The position numbers and the translations under genes are program-made. Of a DNA stretch of 64,000 nucleotides, positions 12,000 through 37,059 are shown in pieces (the stretch's first letter is position 1; each line of letters starts with the position of its first letter). Below the pieces are notes generated by a model. The model was not told where the DNA came from and made no database searches. It saw nothing but the letters and a program-made list of their open reading frames with translations. This stretch comes from Lepidostoma basale. Its lineage: Eukaryota; Arthropoda; Insecta; Trichoptera; Lepidostomatidae. The DNA is taken from assembly GCA_022606425.2 (NCBI GenBank), contig JAHDVF020000010.1, forward strand, positions 1,612,001 through 1,676,000. The letters run 5' to 3'.

Positions 12000-12725
12000 T
12001 ACTCATCATTGATATGATTACATTACACTGAGGATGTTGGGGTTCATCGTCCGGACCGGAAGACTTTTCAGAAATCCCAATGTGCTCAGAGTCCTATACA
12101 ACGCGTTGGCTCGGAGCAGACTCGAAGGTGGTTCTGTGATATGTAGTCCTCACGAGGCGAGATATTCAGTTATGCTGGAGGGGGTTCAGAAAAAAATTCT
12201 GAGGTATCTCTACATGAGAGAGTATGGTAGTTATCCGTGGCTCTATCCCACAGCATTTCTTTTGGAAATGCTCGGAACCAATTCTCTGCAGCTTCGAAGA
12301 GAAAGACATCTAACAACCCATTTCTTTAGATTAATCAGGGGATACTTCGAGAACTCGGCCGTACTGGAGGATGTTGGTCTATTTGTCCCCGATAGATATC
12401 TCCGACAGCGACAGCACATATTGTTTTACCTACCAGCCACCAGAACCAATCTGCCTCTGGTGACACCGGTGGGAAGAGCAATTAATCTGCTGAACGCGGT
12501 CTCCTCGGAGATCAACGTCTTTCATATTAGTGAAAGTACGTTCAGGGGACAAATACTCTTGACTTTAGAAAGTATCATGTCTTCCTAATGTCGAACCATC
12601 ACTAATGCGTTCCTGGTATTATATAGTATGTATATAATATTTGACCTGTACTCAATAGATGCTTTAAACATTTATGCTTTTTGTAATGTCTTTTGAGTAA
12701 ATAAACTGATTTGATTTGATTTGAT
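12000..12725 (+). mobile_element. Jockey-like non-LTR retrotransposon, 5'-truncated, with 3' tail
   Basis: An open frame of about 184 residues ends at 12586-12588. It starts with LGFIVRTGRLFRN, then VLRVLYNALARSRLE (the thumb-region L..LY..LVRS.LEY pattern), then SVMLEGVQKKILRYLY, and ends EINVFHISES...LLTLES. These are C-terminal reverse transcriptase features of the Jockey/CR1 group. The polymerase catalytic core is missing. The 3' UTR ends in a GATTTGATTTGATTTGAT run, typical of a non-LTR tail. Two further 3' ends of the same family lie at 1-272 and 33107-33225. Confidence 0.85.
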
Positions 12726-14298
12726 AACTCAAATTTGACGAAAAAAACATTTTCAAATAATAAATTTTCAAGAATGTGAGCTTATCAGCATTGATAACAA
12801 TGAGGTAAAACAAGTTTTTAAAAAATAATAAGGCAATCATTATATCTTAGCATTTATTTAGAGATAAAAGCAATTGTCCATTCGATTACAAATGTGACAC
12901 AGAGGTGCACACTTCTCCAACAATGGCAATGATTACTTCTAATTTATCATATCAAGCATCATCTGTCCTTACAGCTAAAGTCCTAAGATTAAATATATTT
13001 AATACAAATACACCACAGCATAATATCTTCAATGTTTATTACTAACTATAATTAAGACAAAAAGACAAAGTCACTCATAAAAATAGTCTTTAATACTAAA
13101 TACAGAATAACTGATAATGTTCTCTCAAGTTTAATCCCGAGTGAATGAATGGAAGAAAAAATCAAATGCATCCATATGTGATTAGTAAGCTGAGCGGGTC
13201 AGGCTGTGCACCGGTCACCGAGGTTGGATATAACAAATGACACCTGTTTCAGGATATACCTGTCACTTATTTTCATATCACAATATCTTTGACTAAAGTC
13301 ATTCAAAAAGTCATTCAGATGACCCCATTTTTGGGTGAAAAATAAATACCTCGGTGGTAAGCAATAGTATCAGCGTTTTGCATAAAATAAAATAATGTAA
13401 TCTTTACGGAAAATGGTTTGTTTCATTATTGATCGTACACATTATCAGGTATTCAAATACATAAAAAGATTTTAAATGTTCTCTTGTTTTTTTTACATGC
13501 ATGAGTCTTGCGTACATCAATAATTATATTAGCGTATTGATCTATTGAACATATTTCAATTGTTAAATAGAACATGTTGCTCAAAAGATTCTGTTATTTT
13601 TTAAGTTCTTCCAAAAGTCTCGAAATCAATCTACTAAACGTGCAGTTGATTTCCATGTCACGAAAGTGATATCAAAGTGTGAATTACCAATATTTAACAT
13701 AAACCAGACAGAAGACGATGGTCAATATTTCCATGCAAACAAATATGATGATGTGTTATTGCTGCTAACTGATGCAATATGGCATGGTAGTTGCCATGCC
13801 AATCTAAAATATATGTGTCGCAATATTTACTGTTCTAAAGAACCAGCACAGACCGGTGAGAGCAAAAATAGTCGAGCATAATCTTTGTAGGTCTACTCAA
13901 GTTTACTTAAAAGATAAGTTTTCAAGAAAATAAAAATTCCTCATAACATAGAATTTATTGAGTTGAATAAATACAATTAGGAACTTATTTTAAGAACAAT
14001 AACAATATTTTTATTAGTGCAAAAATTAAGATCTAAACTCCAAAAAATGTAAGTGGACACATCGAGAGAAACTCTCCTCTCTGTGTATTCTCACCACATG
14101 TTAAAAGAAAATGTTGCAAAAAAAAAAAAAACATATATATTATGAATAAACTAAGGCTGCAAATGTTAAAACAGAAAAGTTTAAATTTGTTTTTAATAAT
14201 CTACAACTTGAAAAAAAAAAAACACTTCTGTTGACATTTAAAAATAATAATAAAAAATCCGTCTTTAAAAATAATTTAATTGCAAGTAAAATTAATAA
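12726..14298. other. AT-rich intergenic DNA downstream of Mlf
   Basis: No gene is supported. A 71-residue frame at 13666-13881 has no recognisable motif and starts from a non-ATG codon, so I treat it as chance. TTTATT words on the plus strand near 13952 and 14009 could be distal polyadenylation signals for the minus-strand Mlf gene. Confidence 0.45.
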
Positions 14299-14302
14299 TT
14301 AA

Positions 14303-14528
14303 CCACTTAATGCTTTTGAACGAGCAGTTTTAGAGCATGCGGCGAATTTATCGTATCGCGCCAATTCGAGCACACTCGCGCATTTCGACTTGTTTTTGTG
14401 ACATTAGGTAAACTAATAAACTGAGTTCGCCTCTTTTTTGAACTGGACAACTTTTAAATTATGTAAATTCTTTAATAAAAAATAAATTCGTCTGATATTT
14501 TTGTAAAAAAAAATCGAGAATCAAGTGG
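14303..14528. mobile_element. piggyBac-like MITE flanked by TTAA
   Basis: TTAA at 14299-14302 and 14529-14532 flank inverted termini CCACTTAAT and ATCAAGTGG. The element is 226 bp with no coding capacity. TTAA duplication with C-rich termini is the signature of the piggyBac superfamily. Confidence 0.7.
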
Positions 14529-15118
14529 TTAAAAATAATTATTTGTAAATAAAAAAAAACACTAATACAAAATTTATCAGAAACCAAAATATTCCCCAAA
14601 AATTAATATTGAACACATGTCACATTTGATATGTTTAAATACTTAAATGTAGAAATTCAAATATAAACATTGTTATATCGTAATGAAAGTTAACCTGCGA
14701 AGAAAGATAAATATAACAAATAAACTAGCAAGAAATATTCTAAATTAAATAAAACTCATTAAAATAATATAATTTGGGCTAAACGATAAGATTAATAAAT
14801 CAGAGATTATTCTACTAAATTCACAAAAAAAAAAAGTTTTTATACCATCAACTTCTTTTGAATGAAGAATATGATTCACACCAACTTAACACAATAACAA
14901 CTAGTTATCTAGGTTGCAAACACCATTCAGAGATAATATTCACAAATGAATTTAAAATAAAAAATATAACATCCACGAGGAAAAGAGAAATATAATGACA
15001 CACGAGATTATAAAATATAACATTACAAGATGGAAATGAGTAATCGTGGGTCTGGTATATTTCTTCAACGATCCTTGGGCTCTGCATCCGACTACCCGTG
15101 GATGGGACCACCAGAGCC

Positions 15119-18100
15119 CTAATAGTCCAGGGAGCTGTGGTGATGCTTGGGGTTCCTTTGCTTAGTCCTCTGCGGGTGCAGGGAACTGTAGGTCTGTCGC
15201 ACAGCTGAACTACTATAAAATAAAGAAACATAAAAATATTAAACATGAAGAAATGCTATAAAAACTTTGTATGCAGCACTTAATTTGTGATGCGGCATCA
15301 CTAAAAATAATTTATAACACTTTCATACTTTATTTTAAAGTACGCAAGTGTTATACATTTTTTTTATTTTAAAAATTGATTTTTTAAACCAATAATTAGT
15401 AAAACATTTTTTTTAAATCGTGTTTAAAATATAAAAATCTTTTTTTTTTAAATTCTAATATGAATCTACAAAGTGAAGGTGAATAAGAAATATACAAATT
15501 CATAGTTTAAAAATCTATTATTGTCTTGTTCCATTTTCAAAATTACATTATTCATTACTTGTATATATTTTGGATCGGTACTGATGTATATATTTTGGAT
15601 CGGTTCTGTTGAAAATTAGAATAACCAATAGAAAGATTTAATAAACAGGTCATTTAAAATTAGCCAATTGGAATATCTTTGCCATTGTGCTAGTAAAACT
15701 ATTCTTTTTAATTTATAACCTCATTGATTAAAAACATATGAAAAAGCATAATAATTTTAAAGCTACCATTGACATAAACTAAGAACAAAATAAAGCAGTC
15801 TACAGATTACCTGAGTAAGTGGACTCACCTGGAGATATGCGGGGAGGAGGAGGGAGGGGCGGTGAGCGCGAGGGTGCTGGAGGGCGGGCGGCGCGGCAGG
15901 CGACTCCTCCTGTCACATGCCAGACACTACACTACTCGCACTACCCTATACCATTACCACCGTGTACAAATACTCTACATTTTAACTCCTATAGTGCAGC
16001 TGGCTGGCTGACTTCATTTGCAGCTCATATTTGAATGTACAATGCTTCTCCAGAAAGTAATTGTACCTACTGAATTTTTGTAGGTTACAATTTTTTTTTA
16101 ATTAAACAAAAAAATTACGTGCGACCGTTTTTAAACTCACGACACCACTTGTAAACACTTGTACGATTCATAACTTTATCACCATATGCAGTTTTCACCT
16201 CATTATAAACCTCAATTGAAAGATTTCCCTTCTAAACCAGATAACGGATGACGCCGCGTATTTCGCACTTGGCGGGAGATTGGATTGACATTTTTCACGA
16301 AACGTGTTGTCGCGTCGACACTTCTCAACGAACTGACCTCGAACCGGTCTCGTTGCGGAGGGGAAGGGTCAGGTTACACGGAAGTGTAGCCAACATGTCG
16401 AAAATAAAATCCATCTGGTCGTAAGACCCTCAGTACACTTACTTTCTGGATATGCCTCGTATCTTATAAACCTTTTTACTTTAGTTTCACACTACTAAAT
16501 TAATTAATTATAAAAATCTGTCTGAGCTGTAAATGTAGCTTACCGCAGTTTTAGAATATATATATTTTTACTGCAAATGAAGGGAACCACACAATGGTGG
16601 TTAAACATCAAGATTTTTCAAATTTAGAAAGAAAAGTTTGTATTTTAAAATATAACTTTTATGTAGTACACATTTTAAGTTATATAAAAGAAAATAATAA
16701 GAATACTGTAGAGTATATATATACCTGTATACATATACACTTCCATGACAGAAGTTAATAGACAAGTCGTCTTGTTTTACTTGTTACATTAGTCCAGAGA
16801 AAAGGGGTTAGATATTTCCAATAGCAAGAGACTTGATAATTTCGACATTTAGACATGACTGACAGAATCATCGAGCTCTGAAGAATTGCATAAGAGCACT
16901 CAGTAAAAAGTTATAATAAAAAAATTACATCGCAAACTTCAATAATTTATATTTGTCAATTTACTTATGTCATGAGAGTGTACATAAATATCTATGGCTG
17001 TCAGTTCTTTTTATTCATATGGTACACATTAAAATGAAAACAAACTTATAGTTCTATAGTAATAATAAATTGAATTTCAAAACGATAACATGTTTCTATC
17101 AATATCACTGACACCATTGATATTCAAACATTATAAAAGATCTAGTACATACATGCATAATATGTTTTACCCAATAAATTTCTAGCATAATTTTAAAAGA
17201 ATAAAAAATTGGAAACATAAAAAATTATAGATAGCTTATTTGTAGTTTTTTTTAAATTTTATTATTAGAGATATTTTTATACCTTATCAAATTCACATAG
17301 ATTTCAATTTGATTAATTAAATTTCTGTTTAACTGCCTGTTTCTTACGCCTATTATTAAATGGAAGTTAGGTAACTCCATACATTTTAATATTCAGAAGT
17401 ATTTCACACACGATTTTCAAAATAATTTACCCATAAACACTTTAGTTCCAATATAAATTCTGTTGGCTACCAACATACTGCAAATCTGATAATTATGAAG
17501 ACTTTTGTTATAAAAAAAATCTTCTTTCAAGTAGGAATTACAGTAGCTAAAACTTTATACATAATTTAACAAGATCATTATCTTCCAATTTATTTATTAA
17601 CAAATAATAAGGAAGTAACCATGAAACATTTTAATTATGTAGATGTGGCCTACTATCCAACACCAGACAAATATTATTCATGCAATGCTAAATAAAAGTA
17701 TTGATAAATAAATAAAAATAATAATAAGTGCAGTTGTGAAACTTTTACAGAGCTTGGCATGAACATTGAAGAGAGAAGTAAAGAATAAATGTACTCACAT
17801 TGTGAATACACAAATTATAAAGGGATACGAACAGCAGATGCACTAATAATACAAATTCTTATTGTATACAAAATACTATTATATGCCTAGAGTAATTTTA
17901 TTCCATTAACCCCTTGGTTGCTGAAATCCGATATATTGTCTTTCGCTATACTAGTAACATGTACGTTTTAGACAGAATGCGAGGGAGCGAGTCAGTGGTT
18001 CATATTTACGAATTGTATATATTTTAAATATAATATGCCTATTTAGAATTAAAATACACAAAAATGGTCATTCTTTTTAAATGAATGGGTAAAAAAGTAG

Positions 18101-21100
18101 AGTGGACAGCCAGCCACCAAGGATATTGCATCCATCGGTTTTATATAGATCACATAAATTTACTAAATATTATTTGTAGTGTCTGAACGAGAACCGTGAG
18201 AGCCGGTCGCCTAGCATGGATTGGGCACGTATGCCGAGCCGAAGAGACCAGAGCAATCAAGACCCTGTACGCATCTAGACCGACTGGAGTAAGACCTCTA
18301 GGAAAGCCTAGACAGCGCCTAATGACAACGTTCTGGCTGACCTGGCTAGGTTGGGTGAATCGGACTGCTGGGAGCAAAAGGCGCAGGATCGAGGAGCTTG
18401 GCAAAAATCTTCCAAGAGTTGTATGGCCATAGTAAGTAAGTAAGAGTCTGGACTAGGGTGTGAATATTTTTGCGGGCCGAGATAAAGCTAAATTGATGGA
18501 ACGGCTTACAAACTTGACAGTTAAAATGGTGGCTGTTGGATGTGCACTTTTCTATTAACACCGAGTACACGAAACTACAGGAGTAAGTTTTTGAATCCCT
18601 CTCGACCCCGAAGTACATAAACAAATACGCATCTCAAACAGGCTGACAAAATATAAAAATAGATTTGTTTTTATTTTGATAATGATACAGACTGTTTATA
18701 AATTATATAATACATTTACTTTTGAATTATTTTCACTAAAATTTCTGGCATAGTAATCATAAAAGTGCTAGCAACCAAAGGGATAAACCAAATAAGACAA
18801 GCTTATTTTCCAGTAACCAAAAATAATTATATACAAAATCCCATCAATAAAATGCATTCAGTTGAGATAGTTGAAATATGGAAGTTACCTGGCGGATGGG
18901 ACCGGGGGAGCTGTTATGGCAAGAGGGCGGGGCCGGCTCGAGGCAGAAGAACCGCGAAGTCTTTGTCCAAATTCCCTAAAAGAAAATTACATATAATGTA
19001 AGGAAGTGAAGTTGGAGTAGGATAAATGTCATAGAAATGATATCACTAAGAATAATGTGCGGAAAAATTGGGTATGAGATTAAAAAAAAAAAACAGAGTG
19101 ATGGTTTGTTAGTTATTTTTTAATAAACTGTAGAAACTAACTAACTAACCACACGCCCTTTCCCTGGAGGGGTAGGCAGAGAGGATGGACTGCCAAACCG
19201 TTCTGTCGTAACATGCACGCTCGTCGAATTTTCTGACTTTGAATGTGGCCGCCATTCAGTATTTGATTAATTTGGTCATGCCATGCTTTCCTTGGTCTTC
19301 CACAGGTTCTCTTTCCACTCACGCTGCTTGTATACAACATTTTAACCATTCTTCTCTCGTCCGTTTGTTCCATATGTCCAAACCATCCGTTGGATCATTT
19401 TTTTTAATTTTACTTATTTCGCCATTCGAAATTCTATCATATATCGTTTTTCAGCACACTCTTCTCAGTGATCTCATTTCTACGGCATTCATCCTACTTT
19501 CACCATTTTTTTGCCAGCTCCAAGCTTCACTTCCATACATAAGGGTTGACACTAGAACTCCATTATGTACTGCCATCTTTGCTTTAGTTGAATAAAAAAC
19601 ATTTAGATTAATAATAAAAAAATATATAGTATCAGCCTTAAGTGAAATAATCAAAGTTTATATTGAATCTAATTAAAAATAAAGATAAATAATTCCTATG
19701 TTACAGAATCTTAACATCTTCACATCTCATACTGCCAAATACTTGAGATATGTTATTTTTTTATTTTGAAATAGGATGGAATCAGGACAACAACGGATAC
19801 TAAACAAAATGGAGTTGCACACTTCACAAGATTATTGGTCTGCATTATTTACCTAGTGAAATCCTCGGCTTCTTCCTCCTCAATATTAATAAATTCCTCT
19901 CGTTCCTCCAAGTCTCCTGAGCGCACATTCTGTTCCCGTTCAATGACATGGGCTCTGTCGTTTATGTGATGGCCTGCAAATAATTACATGATATAAGATT
20001 ATATTAAATAATTAAATTTAAATTAAATATGCACATAATTTAATAAATCTGAAAGTTCACAGAAGTAACTTGAAAGTCCTGATCTGAAGCAAATAGTTCC
20101 TCTACTTTGTTCCACTATGACCACCTGTTCTTCTACAATAATAGTAGACAGTAAAAATGCAATATAGCTCTCAACTACTTGAAAAATAATGAATACAAAT
20201 GAAAACATCAGTTTTCTAGAAGTTTTATTATATTTTATGGGAATAAAATGTTGTTTATATAATGTCATTTAATATTCCCTAACTATGTAATCATTGTCAT
20301 AAAATTTCTCAACGAGTTCCAAGAAACACTTTCCAGTATACTACCCAAATAATTATTTGTTAAAAATGTATAAAGCCACATAAATTTTCGTTAATTACCA
20401 TATTCTGCTCCAATTACTAGTGTATATAAACAGCCACGAGCTGAAATTTCGCCACATTTGATAATGCCTTAGAAAGGCGAAACATGTCATTCCAATAAAA
20501 TATAATAAAACTTCTTGAATACTGATGTTTTCATTTGTATTAATTATTCAAAGTGGAGTTTTACATCATTGTTCAAGAAACAATAAAAACTTGAAAATAT
20601 TTAATCAATTTCAACATCCTCGTAAGTCTACGATGCTCAAATGTTTTTTTTTGTAATATTGCATAGGGAACTCAAAGATAATGGAGATATGCGAGGTTGA
20701 AGATGTTGTTAGGAGAAGAATGGACCTATCCAGACTCCATCCCTCTTGTTGTATTGCACGGTCAACCCCAAGACAGACAACACGCGAGCAGACCACCAAA
20801 AAAATAGATGGACAGTTGGGAATCGACTGTACAGGTGGCCAATCCCTATAAAGAAACAGGCCTAAAGGCCTTCACTAAGAAGTATGGGGAATAATGAGTT
20901 TTGAAATAGATACACACCAATGGACATTTTCTTGGTGCCAGTGCGAGAGTCTTGAACAGTTTGACGAGTTTCCTTCACTCCGCCGGGACCCATCTGCGTG
21001 CTGCTGGTAGCACTGTAAACCTGCAAAGGACATACAAATTCAAATAAAAAACATTTTTTAGAACATTAAAAGCTTGGTGGCTGAATTGTGAAAGTTCAAA

Positions 21101-23573
21101 CATGTAACAACAAATTACATAATTAAATTATCCAAATAAAGAACACACCTGTGGCCTTCCATCAGGGCCGTTAGACATGACCACAGTGCTGCTACTGTAA
21201 GAGTTGCAGCGTCCGTTGACCAAGGAGTCATCCAAGCCACCTATAACAAGGAATAATTTTAAATTATCTACAACTGTTTTTTTTATTTAATATAAATGTG
21301 GACATGAAAAATAATTACATTGTATACCGTTCTTCCAATGATAAATGCATGATATCCTATCAAATTCTCACAATAACCGATAACAGAACAATTTGTGGGT
21401 CCATTATGTATAGCACACAAGGGAATAAAATTATAGAAAAATTGCTATCCTGAAGAAAGCAGATTGGTGCAATTAACTTTGTTCACAGAAAAAAAAACGA
21501 GTTGAGGTTTCTACAGCAATGACAACTGGATACTGATCACAAACTGCTTGACTTTCACTAAGTGGCGCCGGTGTGCAATAGTTTGGATGTTAACAGTAAA
21601 CAAATTACAAAATAATGAACAGACATTGGGACTAACCAGTTAAAAGTATTAAAACGGTCCACAGTGTTTAGTTGAGCTTAAATAGTTTGAGAGTTTCTTA
21701 ATGCAAGATCAATTCTATTTTTAAAATTAAATTTACCCTTCCTCGCAGGTTCTGTGTGGTTAGTACAATACAACTTCCTAAACTTTATAAATAAAATAAA
21801 CACTGGTTTAAGATTGAAATAATTACATCATAACATATTGGCCACAAAATAAGTATTTTATTTAAAAAAAATCCAGTGTCAATTTTAAATACACGACTGT
21901 TTCACTACATCTTCGTGTATAAGCAAGACAATTGTTAGTCGGATACTATTGTTCGTAAAGTAATGGAAGTGCCACACAACTATTTATGGCGCACTCTCGT
22001 TTCACAAATTTGAAAAAGAATTCAATGTGTTATTTTCTTTAAAATGGTTGGCCGGATGTTTTATTGAATGTCAGTCATAATCTATAAACAGTATTCTTGT
22101 TTGATGGTTCTTCATGTTAAATTTAAAAAATATATATATATATATATTTTTTTTTTACTTCCATTGTTATAAATGAAAGCAATCTTATTTTGAAGTGTGT
22201 ACTGATAACACACAGATTTTTTTACCACAGGAATGGTTTAAAAAATGCATTATAAAATATAATAATGTAGAAAGTAAAGAAAAATACAGATATAAAAATA
22301 AAATACAAAGTCCTTCATTTTGCTGAAAACCATAACAATACAATAAATTTAAGCTCTGAATTGTATTAAAGAAGACATAATTAAGACTTGAATATCAAGG
22401 ACAGCAAATTTAATAACATGAATCCTTTGTTTACATAAAAATGTAATCAATAAAATTTTATGAATAATCTACTCAAGTCACATTATATACATATTTAGAT
22501 AAATATATATATTTTTAACAACGTTAATTATTAACATGATATTCAACCTATTACTAATATTTTAAAAATAATCAACCTATTATTTCTTAGAGACAAGAAA
22601 TCCTCAGTGGAGCTTAGTGATTTAAATGGTTGCAAACTGCTGGGACGCCGTTGACTGCATGTGTGTCTAGAGACCAGGCTAATAACAGAGGCAGTAGTTA
22701 AAACAACCTAAAATACGATGACTCCTCTATAAACACAAGTATTACCAGAGTAGGGAGAAACAGCCTGACTTGGCTGCAGCTGGGGCCAGCCGGGGGCTGC
22801 CATGGGGCCCTGCGGCCCGACCATTCCTTAAGGACAATTTTATTTTACATTATATAACAATTTCATAAATATTAAACAAAATTTTGGAAACAACTTATGA
22901 TTTTATGTGAGATGTATAAATAGAAACAACAAACAATCTATGAAATAAATTAAGAGAACACTTCAGATTTTTTGGTTTCCGAAATTAATAACGGCAGAGG
23001 ATTCATTGCTAGAACAAAATCCATTACGAATTCACAGGAAAAAGTTTAAATCAATTTCACATTAGTATAACGCATTAGAAATTTAATACGGGAACCCTAA
23101 ATTAAGTTTGCATTTCAAGTGAAATACAACATAGAGTAAATATGTTGCGACTTCAAAACATTGACGCACGTCAAAACATATGTAGGTATTCACTAAAACA
23201 CGAGAAGATGCATCACTGTCCTATTAATATTTTCGAAGTCGAGGCTTGAAAAAATATACCAACCTATCAATAATCGATTCATATTCATAGGAGGTGGCAT
23301 AAAGGGCATCATGGAGCTTCGAGCGTAGGGATGGGGGCCCATTATAGGTAAGGGCACCCCCATCTCTCCCAACGTTCCAAATGGATCGGAAATTAATGAA
23401 TTCATCAAAGAATTCACGTGCCGCATCTGGCGAAAGTGTGCTCTGTAAAAATATAAATCGTTATAAAATTAACTCTAATTGTAATAATGAAAACGTCACA
23501 CAAACATTCGAGAAACATACCCATAAAACGGGTCATCGTCAAAATCATTCATTAGAGATCCAAACAAAGACAT
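15119..23573 (-). CDS. Mlf: Myeloid leukemia factor (complete, nine exons)
   Basis: Exons in coding order: 23573-23521, 23442-23264, 22826-22746, 21240-21149, 21020-20918, 19973-19853, 18975-18889, 15909-15829, 15209-15119. Every junction is GT-AG and phase-consistent, giving 295 residues. The protein starts MSLFGSLMNDFDDDPF and continues HFRQMRHVNSLMNSL, then SYSSSTVVMSNGPDGRPQ, GPGGVKETRQTVQDSR, TGTKKMSIGHHINDRAHVIE and EEREEFINIEEEEAEDF, the conserved run of the MLF family. MLF proteins act in the nucleus and cytoplasm and in flies stabilise the RUNX factor Lozenge and bind DREF (family knowledge). The tail is serine/proline/arginine-rich and ends HHHSSLDY. Exon 7 to 8 spans a 3-kb intron with a nested MITE. 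The start is the first ATG, in the conserved position. The promoter is shared with the divergent Scp gene. Confidence 0.93.
15986..16600. mobile_element. piggyBac-like MITE (CTGCAAATG family) split by a nested mariner
   Basis: TTAA at 15982-15985 and 16601-16604 bound an element whose ends read CTCCTATAGTGCAGCTGGCTG and ACTGCAAATGAAG...ACACAATGGTGG. The same ends are seen in the copies at 45432-45845, 51674-51927 and 60083-60321. Removing 16038-16459 restores an uninterrupted element colinear with the 45.7-kb copy. It lies in Mlf intron 7. Confidence 0.8.
16040..16459 (-). mobile_element. Mariner-family element nested in a MITE
   Basis: TA duplications at 16038-16039 and 16460-16461 flank inverted ends that share TCCAGAAAGTAA followed by TGTAC. 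On the minus strand at about 16115-16240 there is a transposase N-terminal remnant reading IEVYNEVKTAYGD, then NRTSVYKWCREFKNGR, the mariner helix-turn-helix region. The catalytic domain is deleted. Confidence 0.8.
17905..18125. repeat. Possible piggyBac-like MITE remnant
   Basis: TTAACCCCTTGGTTGCTG near 17908 faces CAGCCAGCCACCAAGG near 18107. The short ends match in reverse complement (CCTTGGTNGCTG) and the left end has TTAA; the right TTAA is lost. Non-coding. Confidence 0.4.
18180..18432 (+). mobile_element. Reverse transcriptase C-terminal fragment
   Basis: The frame from 18196 encodes AGRLAWIGHVCRAEETRAIK, then RPTGVRPLGKPRQRLM, then KRRRIEELGKNLPRV. This is the terminal L.W.GH..R....R..K....P.G.RP.G.PR.RW block series of insect non-LTR elements. 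It sits in Mlf intron 7 on the strand opposite the gene. Confidence 0.75.
19137..19610 (-). mobile_element. Decayed reverse transcriptase fragment on the minus strand
   Basis: Minus-strand frames give KAKMAVHNGVLVSTLMYGSEAWS, then RMNAVEMRSLRRVC, then KRTCGRPRKAWHDQINQIL, then QSQKIRRACMLRQN. Stops and shifts break the run. The order is that of an RTE/R1-like C-terminus. The 45.1-kb and 25.8-kb regions carry shorter relatives of the same family. Confidence 0.7.
20192..20600. repeat. Foldback repeat, family FB1, most complete copy
   Basis: TACAAATGAAAACATCAG...TTCTAGAAGTTTTATTATATTTTATGGGAA on the left is matched in reverse complement by TTCCAATAAAATATAATAAAACTTCTTGAATACTGATGTTTTCATTTGTA on the right. 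The right arm starts with GCCTTAGAAAGGCGAAAC. A conserved tail with TTACATCATTGTTCAAGAAACAA follows. Other copies: 28909-29100, 35465-35650, 51586-51655 (left arm only) and 60888-60960. Confidence 0.75.
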
Positions 23574-24361
23574 TTTAACGAAAAATATAAGCAAATTATA
23601 GTAATATCAAATATACGCTTCTATTTGTTTCGGAAAATAAGTGCAACTTGAAAATGGAATAATTTTACAAGGAATTAGTATCTACAGCACGATCGCGAAT
23701 TTACTCTAAACCACAGAATAAGCCATAAACTATTTTGATGTCTATGGTACAAAATTTTTAATAGCCATAGAGAATGCTAAAAAGACTCATAGACAACATC
23801 GAACATTTTTGTAAATGAAAATCCAGCGGGTAGTTTAAAATAATAACTTACACGCTTTGTGCGTAAATATAATATTATCCTTAATTTAGAATGCAGTTTC
23901 CGTGAATCATTTGTATTTTTATTATAATATTTATGAAAATGTAATAATTAAATAATTATTTTATATTTACTAAAAAGATAATAAATATACCACACTGTAA
24001 TAAATGTTATTACAAAATATTGTAAAAAATATAAAATATGTATACATGTCACAAATGTTATTGACCTGCATCTTTCACTATCCGCAAGAATTTAGGATAT
24101 AGGAAGTACGCGAGGAATGCATGTCCCTGTTACGATATTGGCATCCAAAAGCGTTTGCGTATTATTCTTAATTTATCCCACGATCAGTAGACAAAGAGAT
24201 TATATCGGCGAGCATTTTAGTAGCAGTGTCCCAGAGAGTCCCGAACCGGGTCAGTGTGATCTTTCTGATTATTTCGGGAGTGTGACTTAATCGTTACTCG
24301 ATCACTGCAGATTACCGACAGAGACACCGACCGACTGCACATCAGAGTACGAGGCGGGATA
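23574..24361. promoter_or_regulatory. Divergent promoter region between Mlf and Scp
   Basis: The two start codons lie 788 bp apart on opposite strands, so this stretch must contain both promoters and 5' UTRs. On the Scp side TCAGT-type initiator words occur at about 24184 and 24251, with locally higher GC from 24060 to 24360. No TATA box at a convincing distance is seen on either side. Confidence 0.5.

Positions 24362-37059
<12,698 letters not shown>

Noticed and set aside
13666..13881. 71-codon frame as a small gene
   Set aside because: No ATG at the start, no motif, AT-rich surroundings; likely chance.
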